Source: an uncultured Alphaproteobacteria bacterium (GTDB lineage Bacteria; Pseudomonadota; Alphaproteobacteria; Rs-D84). From it: a stretch of 34,430 nucleotides of DNA. Within the stretch, counting starts at the first letter, position 1; the number at the start of each line of letters is the position of its first letter. A program made the position numbers and the translations under genes. The stretch is taken from positions 67,104 to 101,533 of the forward strand of contig CALXXD010000005.1 of the NCBI GenBank assembly GCA_944392595.1, read 5' to 3'. Shown in pieces: positions 23,314 through 30,447 of this stretch. The notes beneath the pieces were generated by a model. The model made no database searches and was not told where the DNA came from. It saw only the letters and a program-made list of their open reading frames with translations.

Positions 23314-24942
23314 ATGACCAAACCGATTAAATTTTTGTTTTTATGCGGCGTGTTAAGCGTATTGGTTGCGGGGTGTGCCACCAAAGAATCTGCCAAGGTT
23401 GCCGCTTCGGTGGATCAGGATTTTATTAACGCACATGATGCGTTCGAAATGTCAAAAAATCCGCCCGCCAAGGTTGCCAGTGGTGATACAGTTTCTATGT
23501 CCGAAGGTGTTTGGTTGGGCGCGTCATCGACTTTGTTGGAACACAGAAATAATTTGCCGTCACAATTTGAATCCAGTACTGGGGTGACGATTTTATTAAA
23601 TGAACCTGTGACGTTACAGGCATTGTCGAACAATATTACATCCATTACTGGAATCCCTGTGAAAATTGACAGCCAGGTGAATTCTGAAAAGTTAAAGAAA
23701 ACAATTAATATCGCATATACGGGCAGTTTGTCGGGATTGCTGTCCCAGGTTGCCACTGATTTAGATTTATTGTGGTATTATGATAAAAATGCAATCGTGT
23801 TTTACGAAACGGAAACACGCACATTTACTTTATATGCGTTGGGCACAGATGTGTCGTATCAGACTGCGGTTGAAACCAGTGATGGTAATGCTGTATCTTT
23901 GGAATCCACATTAAAAGAATGGGATGAAATTGAAAACGCGCTGGATACGATAATAGGCCAGGTTGATAACGCGTCATTTACAGTGTCGCGCAGTTTGGGC
24001 ACGATTACAGTTACTGCGCCGCCGTCTGTGTTGGCGCGTGTTGGTGATTATATTGAACGCCAGAACAAACGTTTGTCACAATTGATAACAATCGACGTCA
24101 AAGTGTTACAGGTATCGATTTCCAATGATTCTGCGTTTGGGTTGAATTTGGCGGCCGCGATTAATTCGGCATCGGGGTTGAATATTGTTGCAAATCCAAA
24201 AAATAACCTGACCAGTACCGAGGCCGGATCCATGAACATTGCCGTGTTGTCGAATACTGTGTCCGCTATGACGGGGGCCACGCATGAAGAGGGTGGCGAT
24301 ATAGTTTCTGGTGCATATACCCAGGATCAAATTCAAAATGGTTCTTTGTCCGGTTTGGCGGGCACAAATGCTTTGGTCCAGGCTTTGGCAAAGCAGGGCA
24401 AGGTATCTTTGGTTACGAACGTTGGTGTAACCACGCGTAATAATCGTGTTGCGCCGGTTAATAACACCCGTACGATGGGATATATCAAGCGGTTTGAATC
24501 GCGTAACTTTACAACTGTTGAATCCAGTACCGTTGATCAAGACGATTTGGAAACCGGATTTTCAATGCAGTTATTGCCGAACGTTTTGGAAAACGGCAAG
24601 ATATTGTTGCTGTTCAGAATGTCTGTGCGCGAATTGTTGCGTATGTCGACCCAAACAATTGGCGAAGTTACACTGCAATTGCCCGAGGTTGAAGAACGCA
24701 GTTTCATGCAAGAGGTTATAATGGAATCCGGCCAGATGTTGGTTGTGTCTGGGTTCGAAAAGCAAGAAAACAATGATACGCGTTATGGGTTGGGTGATCC
24801 GGACTTTATGGCATTGTCTGGGTCGCGTGAAACATCGGCCACGCGTGATGTGTTGGTGGTTATATTAACGCCCCAGGTATTGGTAAGCCCGATGGATGCT
24901 GAGCGCACCATACAACAGCATTGGGGCGCGCCTTTGAATTAA
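23314..24942 (+). CDS. pilN: Secretin lipoprotein of the PilN/BfpB (type IVb pilus) family
   Basis: The 542-residue precursor has a lipoprotein signal (FLFLCGVLSVLVAGC, lipobox VAGC). An N-terminal STN/N0-like region (GVTILLNEPVTLQALSNNIT to DLLWYYDKNAIVFYE) is followed by an N-domain (ASFTVSRSLGTITVTAPPSVLARVG). The secretin pore domain runs from LITIDVKVLQVSISNDSAFG to the hallmark EVEERSFMQEVIMESGQMLVVSGFE and the end RDVLVVILTPQVL. This matches outer-membrane secretins of conjugative/type IVb pili. No pilin, ATPase or platform protein gene is in the window. Gene symbol is by family resemblance. The ribosome-binding site is GGCAGGAG. Confidence 0.88.
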   Translation: MTKPIKFLFLCGVLSVLVAGCATKESAKVAASVDQDFINAHDAFEMSKNPPAKVASGDTVSMSEGVWLGASSTLLEHRNNLPSQFESSTGVTILLNEPVTLQALSNNITSITGIPVKIDSQVNSEKLKKTINIAYTGSLSGLLSQVATDLDLLWYYDKNAIVFYETETRTFTLYALGTDVSYQTAVETSDGNAVSLESTLKEWDEIENALDTIIGQVDNASFTVSRSLGTITVTAPPSVLARVGDYIERQNKRLSQLITIDVKVLQVSISNDSAFGLNLAAAINSASGLNIVANPKNNLTSTEAGSMNIAVLSNTVSAMTGATHEEGGDIVSGAYTQDQIQNGSLSGLAGTNALVQALAKQGKVSLVTNVGVTTRNNRVAPVNNTRTMGYIKRFESRNFTTVESSTVDQDDLETGFSMQLLPNVLENGKILLLFRMSVRELLRMSTQTIGEVTLQLPEVEERSFMQEVIMESGQMLVVSGFEKQENNDTRYGLGDPDFMALSGSRETSATRDVLVVILTPQVLVSPMDAERTIQQHWGAPLN

Positions 24943-24944
24943 GG

Positions 24945-24972
24945 AAAATCCCGCCGAACGGCGGGATTTTTT
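24945..24972 (+). terminator. Terminator after the secretin gene
   Basis: The stem AATCCCGCC / GGCGGGATT has a GAAC loop and TTTTTTAG follows. The same hairpin core recurs at 28121-28147. Confidence 0.88.
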
Positions 24973-25023
24973 AGTTACTGGTTACTCGTAACTTGTGTCA
25001 CCCTTCGCCAAGGCTTCGGGTGA
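24945..25023 (+). repeat. Intergenic repeat module, copy 1 (left of the autotransporter locus)
   Basis: The module is the CCCGCCGAACGGCGGG terminator, then TTAGTTACT-GTTACT, then ACTTGTGT and GCCAAGGCTTCGGGTGA. The part CACCCTTCGCCAAGGCTTCGGGTG is itself an imperfect palindrome. Copy 2 at 28121-28193 keeps the same order with small indels. Confidence 0.75.
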
Positions 25024-25025
25024 TA

Positions 25026-25162
25026 CCCCCCCCCCCGGCGGTGGGGGTGGCGCGTTTCAGGCCAAATTTACATTGCCCGTTAATATGGATGGTGGCGCCG
25101 GTGGCAGTGGCACAACTGGAACAAGCGATGTCAGTTTTGTGCGTATTTACCGATTCGGATAG
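25026..25162 (+). pseudogene. Possible gene remnant: poly-C tract and Gly-rich C-terminal peptide
   Basis: Eleven consecutive C (25026-25036) run into an open frame reading GGGGGAFQAKFTLPVNMDGG, then AGGSGTTGTSDVSFVRIYRFG and a TAG at 25160-25162. The frame extends back to a GTG at 24995 through the repeat, without a ribosome-binding site. The amino-acid composition looks coding, like the end of a surface or fibre protein, but no family is recognised. I read it as a leftover 3' end whose front has been replaced by the repeat module. Confidence 0.35.
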
Positions 25163-25194
25163 TCGTTTTATGATAAAAAACATTTTATTTACAC

Positions 25195-25223
25195 TTGACT
25201 TTTCACATATCACATACTAGTAT
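25195..25223 (+). promoter_or_regulatory. Sigma-70-type promoter of the autotransporter gene
   Basis: TTGACT (25195-25200) and TAGTAT (25218-25223) are 17 bp apart. Transcription would begin near 25230, about 255 nt before the ATG at 25485. Confidence 0.65.
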
Positions 25224-25229
25224 CAAATG

Positions 25230-25484
25230 TGAATCCCATGGGGAACTGTGGTGATTCAGGAATGTCACAATTCCTGCAACAGCGGTGCGAGGGCATCGTG
25301 AAGAAAATCTGAGTGGTGTTTTCGCACCTGATGAAAAAAATCCCTGATTATGGTCGGGGGGCTGGTGGTATATAAAAGACGGGCAACCGGAAAACCATCG
25401 GAGTCTTCTGTTGTAGATTTGTGAACCCCCTGACATCTTTCCCTTTTGGGTTTTGTAACCGTTCAAAAAACGAAAGGAGAAAAT
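25230..25484 (+). ncRNA. Long structured 5' leader of the autotransporter mRNA
   Basis: The promoter-to-ATG distance is about 255 nt and the segment can form several stems: GAATC/GATTC (25231-25235 with 25252-25256); AGGAAT/ATTCCT (25258-25263 with 25270-25275); GGTGCGA/TCGCACC (25284-25290 with 25322-25328); and a long-range GTCGGGGG with CCCCCTGAC between about 25353 and 25430, enclosing AAGAC/GTCTT. Near the 5' end GGGGAA, GGTGA and GCAAC occur in the order seen in cobalamin riboswitches, but the other core boxes are not convincing. The AAAGGAG ribosome-binding site is at the 3' end. It is most likely a cis-regulatory leader; the class is not identified. Confidence 0.5.
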
Positions 25485-28094
25485 ATGTCAAATTCCACAA
25501 AATTCCGCGGATTGATGTTTGGCGTATCTGTATTGCCGGCGTTGTTGGTCATGCCCGCATTGGCGGTAACGGAAGAAACCGTTCAGGTCACGGAAGATAT
25601 GAATATAAATGAAATCGTTCCAGACGGCATAATTCATGTTACCAGTGGGCATGCAATCAATTCTATAAGTGGGTATACTGGGACACTTACCACAGAAAAC
25701 ATTTCTTTGATAACCACTGCTGAGGGTCAGAGACGCGCTATTCAAGCTGCGTACGCTGGTTCGGGGGTCGTTTTGGGTAATGAAAACACAAACAGTATAT
25801 ATATAGAATCAGAAAATGAGATTGCGGTTTTGGCTTTGGATAATTCAGATGTACAATTAACCGCCAAAGATATAGATATATCTGCGCATTCGTATGGTTT
25901 GACCGCGCAAAGTGGGGCTACATTAGTCGTTGACGGGTTCGATTTTTTAAGAGTTGAATCAAGTGCGGATTCTGCAATTCTGGCGTTGGCGGGTGGCGCA
26001 AAGTTGAATATTACTGGTAAAGATGTTGAGATAATATCGGATTCTGTTGGTTCCAGTGCAGTGCATGTTGGCAATAATACGACAAATGTTGAAAACAGTG
26101 ATGATTTGGCCACGGTTAATATAGTTGCGGATAATGTTACTATTCAAGGAAATTCTGGTGGAATTTCTGCTATGAGTCAGGGAATAGTGAATATTTCTGG
26201 TAACTTGAAAATGCAAGCAGAGGACGCCATCGTTGCGCGTGGTGGTGCAAAAGTAAATATCAACACAGATGGCGCACACACAACGCAGATGGATGGTAAT
26301 ATTAACTTTAACTACGATGAAGATACTTCTGGTACACCTGTTGATGCGTATGTAAATGTTAATTTGACGGGTGCCGAATCTTACTGGAAGGGTAATACGT
26401 ATGTGTCGTATGGTACAGGAACGCCGCCAGATGATTCGTATCTGATTGTTAAAGAATCATCGTTGGTTATGCGCGATGGTGCAACTTGGACTGCAACTGT
26501 TATCGAGGATGATATGTCCGGTGAAACAAGCGGTCATTCATATACTGCGCTGAATAATCTGAACATCGACAATGGCGTTGTAAATATCCAAGATACCGAA
26601 CGCGGTATTACGGTTGATAATGCGATCGTCGCGGATGCAACATTTAACGGTGGCCCGTTGAACATCGGTACCAAATTGGATATCACAGGTGGTGAAAACT
26701 TGTTCGCCGGCGATATTTTGGGCGATGGTGCTTTGAATGTTGCCAGTGGCACAGTAATGAACATCGGGGATGCGATTGTTAATTTGTCGTCCATTACACT
26801 GGATGGTACGATGATTGCAAATCTGACAGAGGGTTCAGACACTGCAAAAATCACAGCGGATACATTTACAGGTGATGGTAATTTGTCTTTGATTCTGGAC
26901 AAGGCTGGTGAATACAACATCTTTGGCAATGCGACGTTTGATAATGTCGAGATAGACAGTGTGTTGTATGGTATTAAATTTTCCGAAGATGGCAAGACAT
27001 TTACCGCAACTGAAAAATCTGTGGCCCAGGTTGCGGCGGACAGTAACCTGACTGTGGATGCGGCGCAATCGGTTGTTAATTTGACAAAATCTTCATCTGA
27101 TGCGTTGAATGATTTGGGTGTGCGTGCCCAAGAGGCTTTGGCAGTCAACGATTCTGCCGCGGTTGAGCATGCCACACGCGCGATAAATCCTGAAACTGCA
27201 TCTGTGGCACAATCGGTTACAACGTCTGTGCAAAATACTGTGGCGAACTTGGTCGCAGGTCGTATGGCGTCCATCGCGCCGGTTGGTATGACCGGACGTG
27301 CCGGTGGCGATACGTCTTTGACGGCCGGCGGTGTTTGGGCCCAGGGATTGTTTAACAAATCTAAATCAAATGATTTGTTCGATGGCGAAACCATGGGTGT
27401 CGCGGCCGGTATCGACGGCACAATTGGACGCGATTTTTCAATCGGGGCAGGGTATTCGTTCGCTGCGTCTGATATAGATGCGTCCGCGCGTAATACCGAT
27501 ATCGACAGTCATACTGTGTTCGTGTATGGCCAATACAAGCCGTCACAATGGTATGCAAACGCGATGTTGAATTATACTATGTCCAGTTATACGGAATCTG
27601 GCGATGCGCTGGGCGTGTTAATCGATTCTGAATATGACATCGATTCGTTCGGTGGGCAAATCGCGACTGGATATGATTTCGCATCGGGTATCACACCCCA
27701 GATTGCCGTGCGTTACCTGCATATCGGCGGGGCTGATTATACAAACAGCCTGGGTGTGGCGAGTGAAATCGCGGATTCTGACTATCTGACCGGTGTATTG
27801 GGCGCGAAATATGCGTTCGATTATAACCCGTCTGAATCAGTCCGTATCCGTCCAGAAGTTCGCGCGGCGGTAAAGTATGATTTCTTGTCTGATAATGCAG
27901 TATCAACGGTAACTATGCCGGGGGTAAATGCCTATGTCATCAGCGGGGAACGTTTGAACCGTTTGGGTGGCGAATTCGGATTGGGTGTAACCATGACGTA
28001 TGCGGGTGTTGATGTTTCGCTGAATTACGATATCGAAGTTCGCGAAGATTATACATCCCAGACTGGTATGGTTCGCGCAAGATACAACTTCTGA
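25485..28094 (+). CDS. Large autotransporter (type Va) with beta-helical passenger and C-terminal barrel
   Basis: The precursor has about 869 residues. A signal peptide ends at VMPALA (residues 1-26). The passenger (to about residue 570) is Asn/Asp/Gly-rich with beta-helix-like repeats (SDVQLTAKDIDISAHSYGLT, ATVNIVADNVTIQGNSGGIS, GTVMNIGDAIVNLSSITLDG). A short helical linker comes next (around VEHATRAINPETASVAQSV). The C-terminal ~270 residues are an autotransporter barrel: GGVWAQGLFNKSKSND, AAGIDGTIGRDFSIGAGYSF, DSHTVFVYGQYKP, and the end GMVRARYNF with terminal Phe. GGVWAQ is typical of AT barrels. No catalytic motif was seen in the passenger. ATG 25485 has AAAGGAGAAAAT upstream; an upstream in-frame codon at 25446 lacks a site. 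It is flanked by direct repeats. Confidence 0.88.
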   Translation: MSNSTKFRGLMFGVSVLPALLVMPALAVTEETVQVTEDMNINEIVPDGIIHVTSGHAINSISGYTGTLTTENISLITTAEGQRRAIQAAYAGSGVVLGNENTNSIYIESENEIAVLALDNSDVQLTAKDIDISAHSYGLTAQSGATLVVDGFDFLRVESSADSAILALAGGAKLNITGKDVEIISDSVGSSAVHVGNNTTNVENSDDLATVNIVADNVTIQGNSGGISAMSQGIVNISGNLKMQAEDAIVARGGAKVNINTDGAHTTQMDGNINFNYDEDTSGTPVDAYVNVNLTGAESYWKGNTYVSYGTGTPPDDSYLIVKESSLVMRDGATWTATVIEDDMSGETSGHSYTALNNLNIDNGVVNIQDTERGITVDNAIVADATFNGGPLNIGTKLDITGGENLFAGDILGDGALNVASGTVMNIGDAIVNLSSITLDGTMIANLTEGSDTAKITADTFTGDGNLSLILDKAGEYNIFGNATFDNVEIDSVLYGIKFSEDGKTFTATEKSVAQVAADSNLTVDAAQSVVNLTKSSSDALNDLGVRAQEALAVNDSAAVEHATRAINPETASVAQSVTTSVQNTVANLVAGRMASIAPVGMTGRAGGDTSLTAGGVWAQGLFNKSKSNDLFDGETMGVAAGIDGTIGRDFSIGAGYSFAASDIDASARNTDIDSHTVFVYGQYKPSQWYANAMLNYTMSSYTESGDALGVLIDSEYDIDSFGGQIATGYDFASGITPQIAVRYLHIGGADYTNSLGVASEIADSDYLTGVLGAKYAFDYNPSESVRIRPEVRAAVKYDFLSDNAVSTVTMPGVNAYVISGERLNRLGGEFGLGVTMTYAGVDVSLNYDIEVREDYTSQTGMVRARYNF

Positions 28095-28120
28095 TTTTTA
28101 GTTGTTGTATAAAACCCTGA

Positions 28121-28147
28121 AAAATCCCGCCGAACGGCGGGGTTTTT
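28121..28147 (+). terminator. Terminator after the large autotransporter gene
   Basis: AAATCCCGCC and GGCGGGGTTT pair around GAAC (one G-T), followed by TTTTTAG. The hairpin core is the same as after the secretin gene. Confidence 0.85.
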
Positions 28148-28193
28148 AGTTACTTGTTACTTGTGTTTTCCCCTTTGCCAAGGCTTCGGGTGA
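28121..28193 (+). repeat. Intergenic repeat module, copy 2 (right of the autotransporter locus)
   Basis: This copy has the same order as 24945-25023: terminator hairpin, TTAGTTACTTGTTACTTGTGT, then CCCTTTGCCAAGGCTTCGGG and TGA. It is in the same orientation, so the two copies are direct repeats about 3.2 kb apart. Confidence 0.75.
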
Positions 28194-28209
28194 CAATTCC
28201 CCACCCCCC

Positions 28210-28308
28210 GTCGCGCTTTGCGCGACACCCCCCGCCCGGATTCCACCCACGCAAACTTTGTTTGCGCGGGGCCCGGAATCCACCCACGCAAACTATGTTT
28301 GCGCGGGG
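28210..28308 (+). repeat. Cluster of short palindromes, including a 37-bp tandem duplication
   Basis: GTCGCGC-TTT-GCGCGAC (28210-28226) is followed by two 37-bp units (28235-28271 and 28272-28308). Each contains CCCGGA-TCCACCCACG, then a perfect stem CGCAAAC/GTTTGCG with a 3-nt loop (TTT, then TAT). All stems have 7-bp arms and 3-nt loops. The rest of 28309-28375 shows no gene; no convincing protein frame covers the cluster. Confidence 0.75.
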
Positions 28309-28381
28309 CCCGGGGGTGGTGGGCATTGGTGCGTTCCCGTTACGGGTTGAGTAGATAGCCCCGGAGTATATGTGCAAAAAA

Positions 28382-28402
28382 CACCACCCGATTCGGGTGG
28401 CG
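28382..28402 (-). terminator. Terminator of rpsT (minus strand)
   Basis: On the minus strand CCACCCG and CGGGTGG form a 7-bp stem with the loop AAT and are followed by TGTTTTTTG. It lies about 25 nt behind the rpsT stop. Confidence 0.85.
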
Positions 28403-28424
28403 TTATTTATATCCAGAATTCAAC

Positions 28425-28685
28425 TTACGCCATTTTCGCAACGCGTTTCGTCAAACGAGAAACTTTGCGTGCAGCACGCTTTTTCGGCATAACTTTGCCC
28501 GCGGATTTCATAATACGGCTTTCCGCATTACGCAAAGCGGTTGTTGCCGCGGCTTTGTCGCCAGATTCAACAGCAACCAAAACCTTTTTCGCGGCGGTCT
28601 TAACCGCGCTGCGACGTGAATTATTCACGGCGTTTTTCTTGGCCGTGACCAGAATTCTTTTTTTAGATGACTTGTGATTTGCCAC
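28425..28685 (-). CDS. rpsT: 30S ribosomal protein S20 (bS20)
   Basis: This 86-residue, strongly basic, all-helical protein binds 16S rRNA early in 30S assembly. It begins MANHKSSKKRILVTAKKNAV and continues NNSRRSAVKTAAKKV, AATTALRNAESRIMKSAGKV and MPKKRAARKVSRLTKRVA, the typical S20 layout. The start codon is GTG (28683-28685) with AAAGGAA upstream; a rare start is common for S20 and can tie in with autoregulation. It stands alone and is divergent from plsY. In many alphaproteobacteria rpsT neighbours dnaA, and a dnaA-type gene lies 3.2 kb away here. Confidence 0.96.
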   Translation of the reverse strand: MANHKSSKKRILVTAKKNAVNNSRRSAVKTAAKKVLVAVESGDKAAATTALRNAESRIMKSAGKVMPKKRAARKVSRLTKRVAKMA

Positions 28686-28758
28686 TTTATTTTCCTTTTA
28701 TTTGCTCACAGTTTTTGTTATTTTATAGAAAACAAACATAAAATCAAGGAAAAATAAA

Positions 28759-29367
28759 ATGATAAGCGCATCTTTTGTTTTAATTATTGTGTTGGCTTTG
28801 TTGGGGGCTTATTTATTGGGCTCGATTCCAATGGGGCTGATTTTGGTCAAGTTAATGGGGCGGGGCGATTTACGCAAAATCGGCAGTGGTAATATCGGCG
28901 CAACAAATGTGCTGCGCGCGGCCGGATTGCGTGCTGCAATCTTTGCATGGATTTTGGATATGGCCAAGGTTATTGCGGCCGTCTTTATAGGTTGGGCGCT
29001 TTTTGATGTGGCGTTTGGTGCCTGGTGCGCGTTTGCGGCGATTGTGGGGCATTGTTATCCGATTTGGTTGCGTTTCCGTGGGGGCAAGGGCATTTCATCT
29101 TTGTTTGGGGTGTTGTTGGTGATAAATCCGGTTGCATTTATTGTTTGTGGCGTAGAGTGGTTAATTGTTGCGATTTCGTCGGGGTATTCGTCACTGGGGG
29201 CGATTTGCGCGATGGTTTTGGCACCAGTGTTAATGTTTGTGTATGATGTGAATCTGGGGTGGCCGTTCTTGGCGATTTCTGTGCTGTGTTTGTGGCGGCA
29301 CAGGGGGAATATAGTGCGACTGATTAATGGCACTGAATCCAAAATAGAATGGAAATGGAAAAAATAG
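28759..29367 (+). CDS. plsY: Glycerol-3-phosphate acyltransferase PlsY
   Basis: PlsY is an inner-membrane enzyme moving acyl groups from acyl-phosphate to glycerol-3-phosphate, the first step of phospholipid synthesis. The 202-residue protein has five or so spans and the three family motifs: YLLGSIPMGLIL, GSGNIGATNVLRAAG and WLRFRGGKGIS. The ending LWRHRGNIVRLINGTESKI is the usual family end. An AAGGAAAAA ribosome-binding site precedes the ATG. A terminator follows the gene, so it is probably monocistronic. Confidence 0.96.
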   Translation: MISASFVLIIVLALLGAYLLGSIPMGLILVKLMGRGDLRKIGSGNIGATNVLRAAGLRAAIFAWILDMAKVIAAVFIGWALFDVAFGAWCAFAAIVGHCYPIWLRFRGGKGISSLFGVLLVINPVAFIVCGVEWLIVAISSGYSSLGAICAMVLAPVLMFVYDVNLGWPFLAISVLCLWRHRGNIVRLINGTESKIEWKWKK

Positions 29368-29369
29368 TT

Positions 29370-29393
29370 TTGCCGCCGTATGGCGGTTTTTTG
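29370..29393 (+). terminator. Terminator after plsY
   Basis: CCGCC (29373-29377) and GGCGG (29382-29386) pair around GTAT, with TTTTTT behind. Confidence 0.8.
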
Positions 29394-29423
29394 TTATTTA
29401 TTCTTTATTTTTTATGCAATTTG

Positions 29424-29432
29424 TGGTATAAT
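29424..29432 (+). promoter_or_regulatory. Extended -10 promoter of the 29.5-kb secreted-protein gene
   Basis: TGGTATAAT (TGn-TATAAT) lies 29 nt before the ATG at 29462. The -35 region is poor. Confidence 0.5.
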
Positions 29433-29461
29433 TGTCCCAAATCAATATGGGGGAGATGGGG

Positions 29462-30355
29462 ATGAGAAAGATTTTTCTGATTATGGCGATTTTGGGCGTA
29501 ACTGGGCCTGCAATGGCTTTGACGGCGCGTTCTGGGACAAATGCAGACGGGCGGGTCGCAATGGGGCCACGTGCAGCGGGGACGGCTTCGACAAATCAGA
29601 TTTCTGCCATGGCAAATGCGCAGCAGTCTGTCAGTGGCGCGACCGTTGATAAATCCAGCGTTCGGGTCGATGCTGATGACGTTGTCGCAAAGAATGATGG
29701 CGATACTGCGACCGGTGGTGGTGATACCGATGTTGATGATGGGCGCGATGATTTGTTGGCGCAAATCGAACATCAAAAGCAGGCTTGTTTGAATAACAAT
29801 ATCGGTTTTGGCAATACTTTTGTTTGGGCGTCGCGGTACAGTAATACTTCGAATTATGTGTCCATGGTCGAAGATGTTAATAATCCTGAAAATAATGTCT
29901 GCTTTGTATTGGTAGAGGTTAAGTCCAGCGATTCGCGCGTCGATACATCTGATGTCCAGGCCAAATATTTCCCAATGGGACAAGATATTACGTGCGGCAG
30001 TTGGACGGATGAGGATATGTTGCGCCAACGGATTTTGGATGCCAAAAAATCAGGGCGTACATGGGCGACCGTTGGCGGCGCGGTTGGTGGCGCGGGACTG
30101 GGCGTCGGTATTATGGAGTGGTTTGGTAACGAGTTAATCGGTGGCAGGGTAGAAGGTCAGGCCGGTTTGTCGGGCGATCGGCAGTTGTTGGCTCAGTTGC
30201 GCGCGCTGAAAGTTCAGGAACCCACGGAATTTAATCGTTTTATGACCGCGTTGGCTGAATTAAAAAGCGCATGTGAATCTTATCCCGCGGGTCAGGAAAA
30301 ACCCGATGCGTGCAATAAATATGATTTTGCATATCTGGAACAGGCCAAAAATTAA
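29462..30355 (+). CDS. Secreted protein of unknown function with a Gly-rich hydrophobic segment
   Basis: The precursor has about 297 residues and a signal peptide (MRKIFLIMAILGVTGPAMA). An Ala/Gly/Asn/Asp-rich low-complexity stretch follows, then a domain with three spaced cysteines (KQACLNNNIGF, NNVCFVLVEV, DITCGSWTDED). A Gly-zipper-like segment is next (WATVGGAVGGAGLGVGIMEW), and a C-terminal helical part with two cysteines closes the protein. ATG 29462 is chosen for the GGGGGAGATGGGG upstream; a longer frame starting at 29432 overlaps the -10. I recognise no family. The design (signal, Cys-containing domain, Gly-rich hydrophobic segment) resembles the protein encoded at 33271-34383. Confidence 0.72.
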   Translation: MRKIFLIMAILGVTGPAMALTARSGTNADGRVAMGPRAAGTASTNQISAMANAQQSVSGATVDKSSVRVDADDVVAKNDGDTATGGGDTDVDDGRDDLLAQIEHQKQACLNNNIGFGNTFVWASRYSNTSNYVSMVEDVNNPENNVCFVLVEVKSSDSRVDTSDVQAKYFPMGQDITCGSWTDEDMLRQRILDAKKSGRTWATVGGAVGGAGLGVGIMEWFGNELIGGRVEGQAGLSGDRQLLAQLRALKVQEPTEFNRFMTALAELKSACESYPAGQEKPDACNKYDFAYLEQAKN

Positions 30356-30375
30356 TGTGCGTTATTTACAAATTT

Positions 30376-30400
30376 ACGCGCCGTGTTCGGCGCGTTTTTT
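30376..30400 (+). terminator. Terminator between the secreted-protein gene and dprA
   Basis: ACGCGCCG (30376-30383) and CGGCGCGT (30388-30395) pair over 8 bp with the loop TGTT; TTTTTT follows. Confidence 0.88.
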
Positions 30401-30435
30401 GTTAAAAAGCACTTTTATTAATTGGTCTGAATTCT

Positions 30436-30441
30436 TATAGT
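30436..30441 (+). promoter_or_regulatory. -10 element directly before the dprA start
   Basis: TATAGT ends 6 nt before the ATG at 30448. There is no Shine-Dalgarno and no TG extension. The geometry matches the presumed leaderless starts at 7447 and 10496. Confidence 0.4.
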
Positions 30442-30447
30442 AATGAT

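Noticed and set aside
25230..25345. Confident cobalamin riboswitch call
   Set aside because: GGGGAA, GGTGA and GCAAC are present in order, but the loop closing P5 is too short and the downstream core (CACTG, AAGTCAGGA-type) is not evident. It is kept as an unclassified leader.
26534..27421. A 295-codon open frame antisense to the autotransporter
   Set aside because: It is Pro/Ser/Ala-rich and mirrors the codon pattern of the true gene; there is no ribosome-binding site.
28235..28308. CRISPR array
   Set aside because: There are only two directly adjacent 37-bp units with no spacers between them, and no cas gene in the window.
28150..28377. A 75-codon minus-strand frame over the palindrome cluster
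   Set aside because: The translation is made from the tandem palindromes and repeat module and has no independent support.
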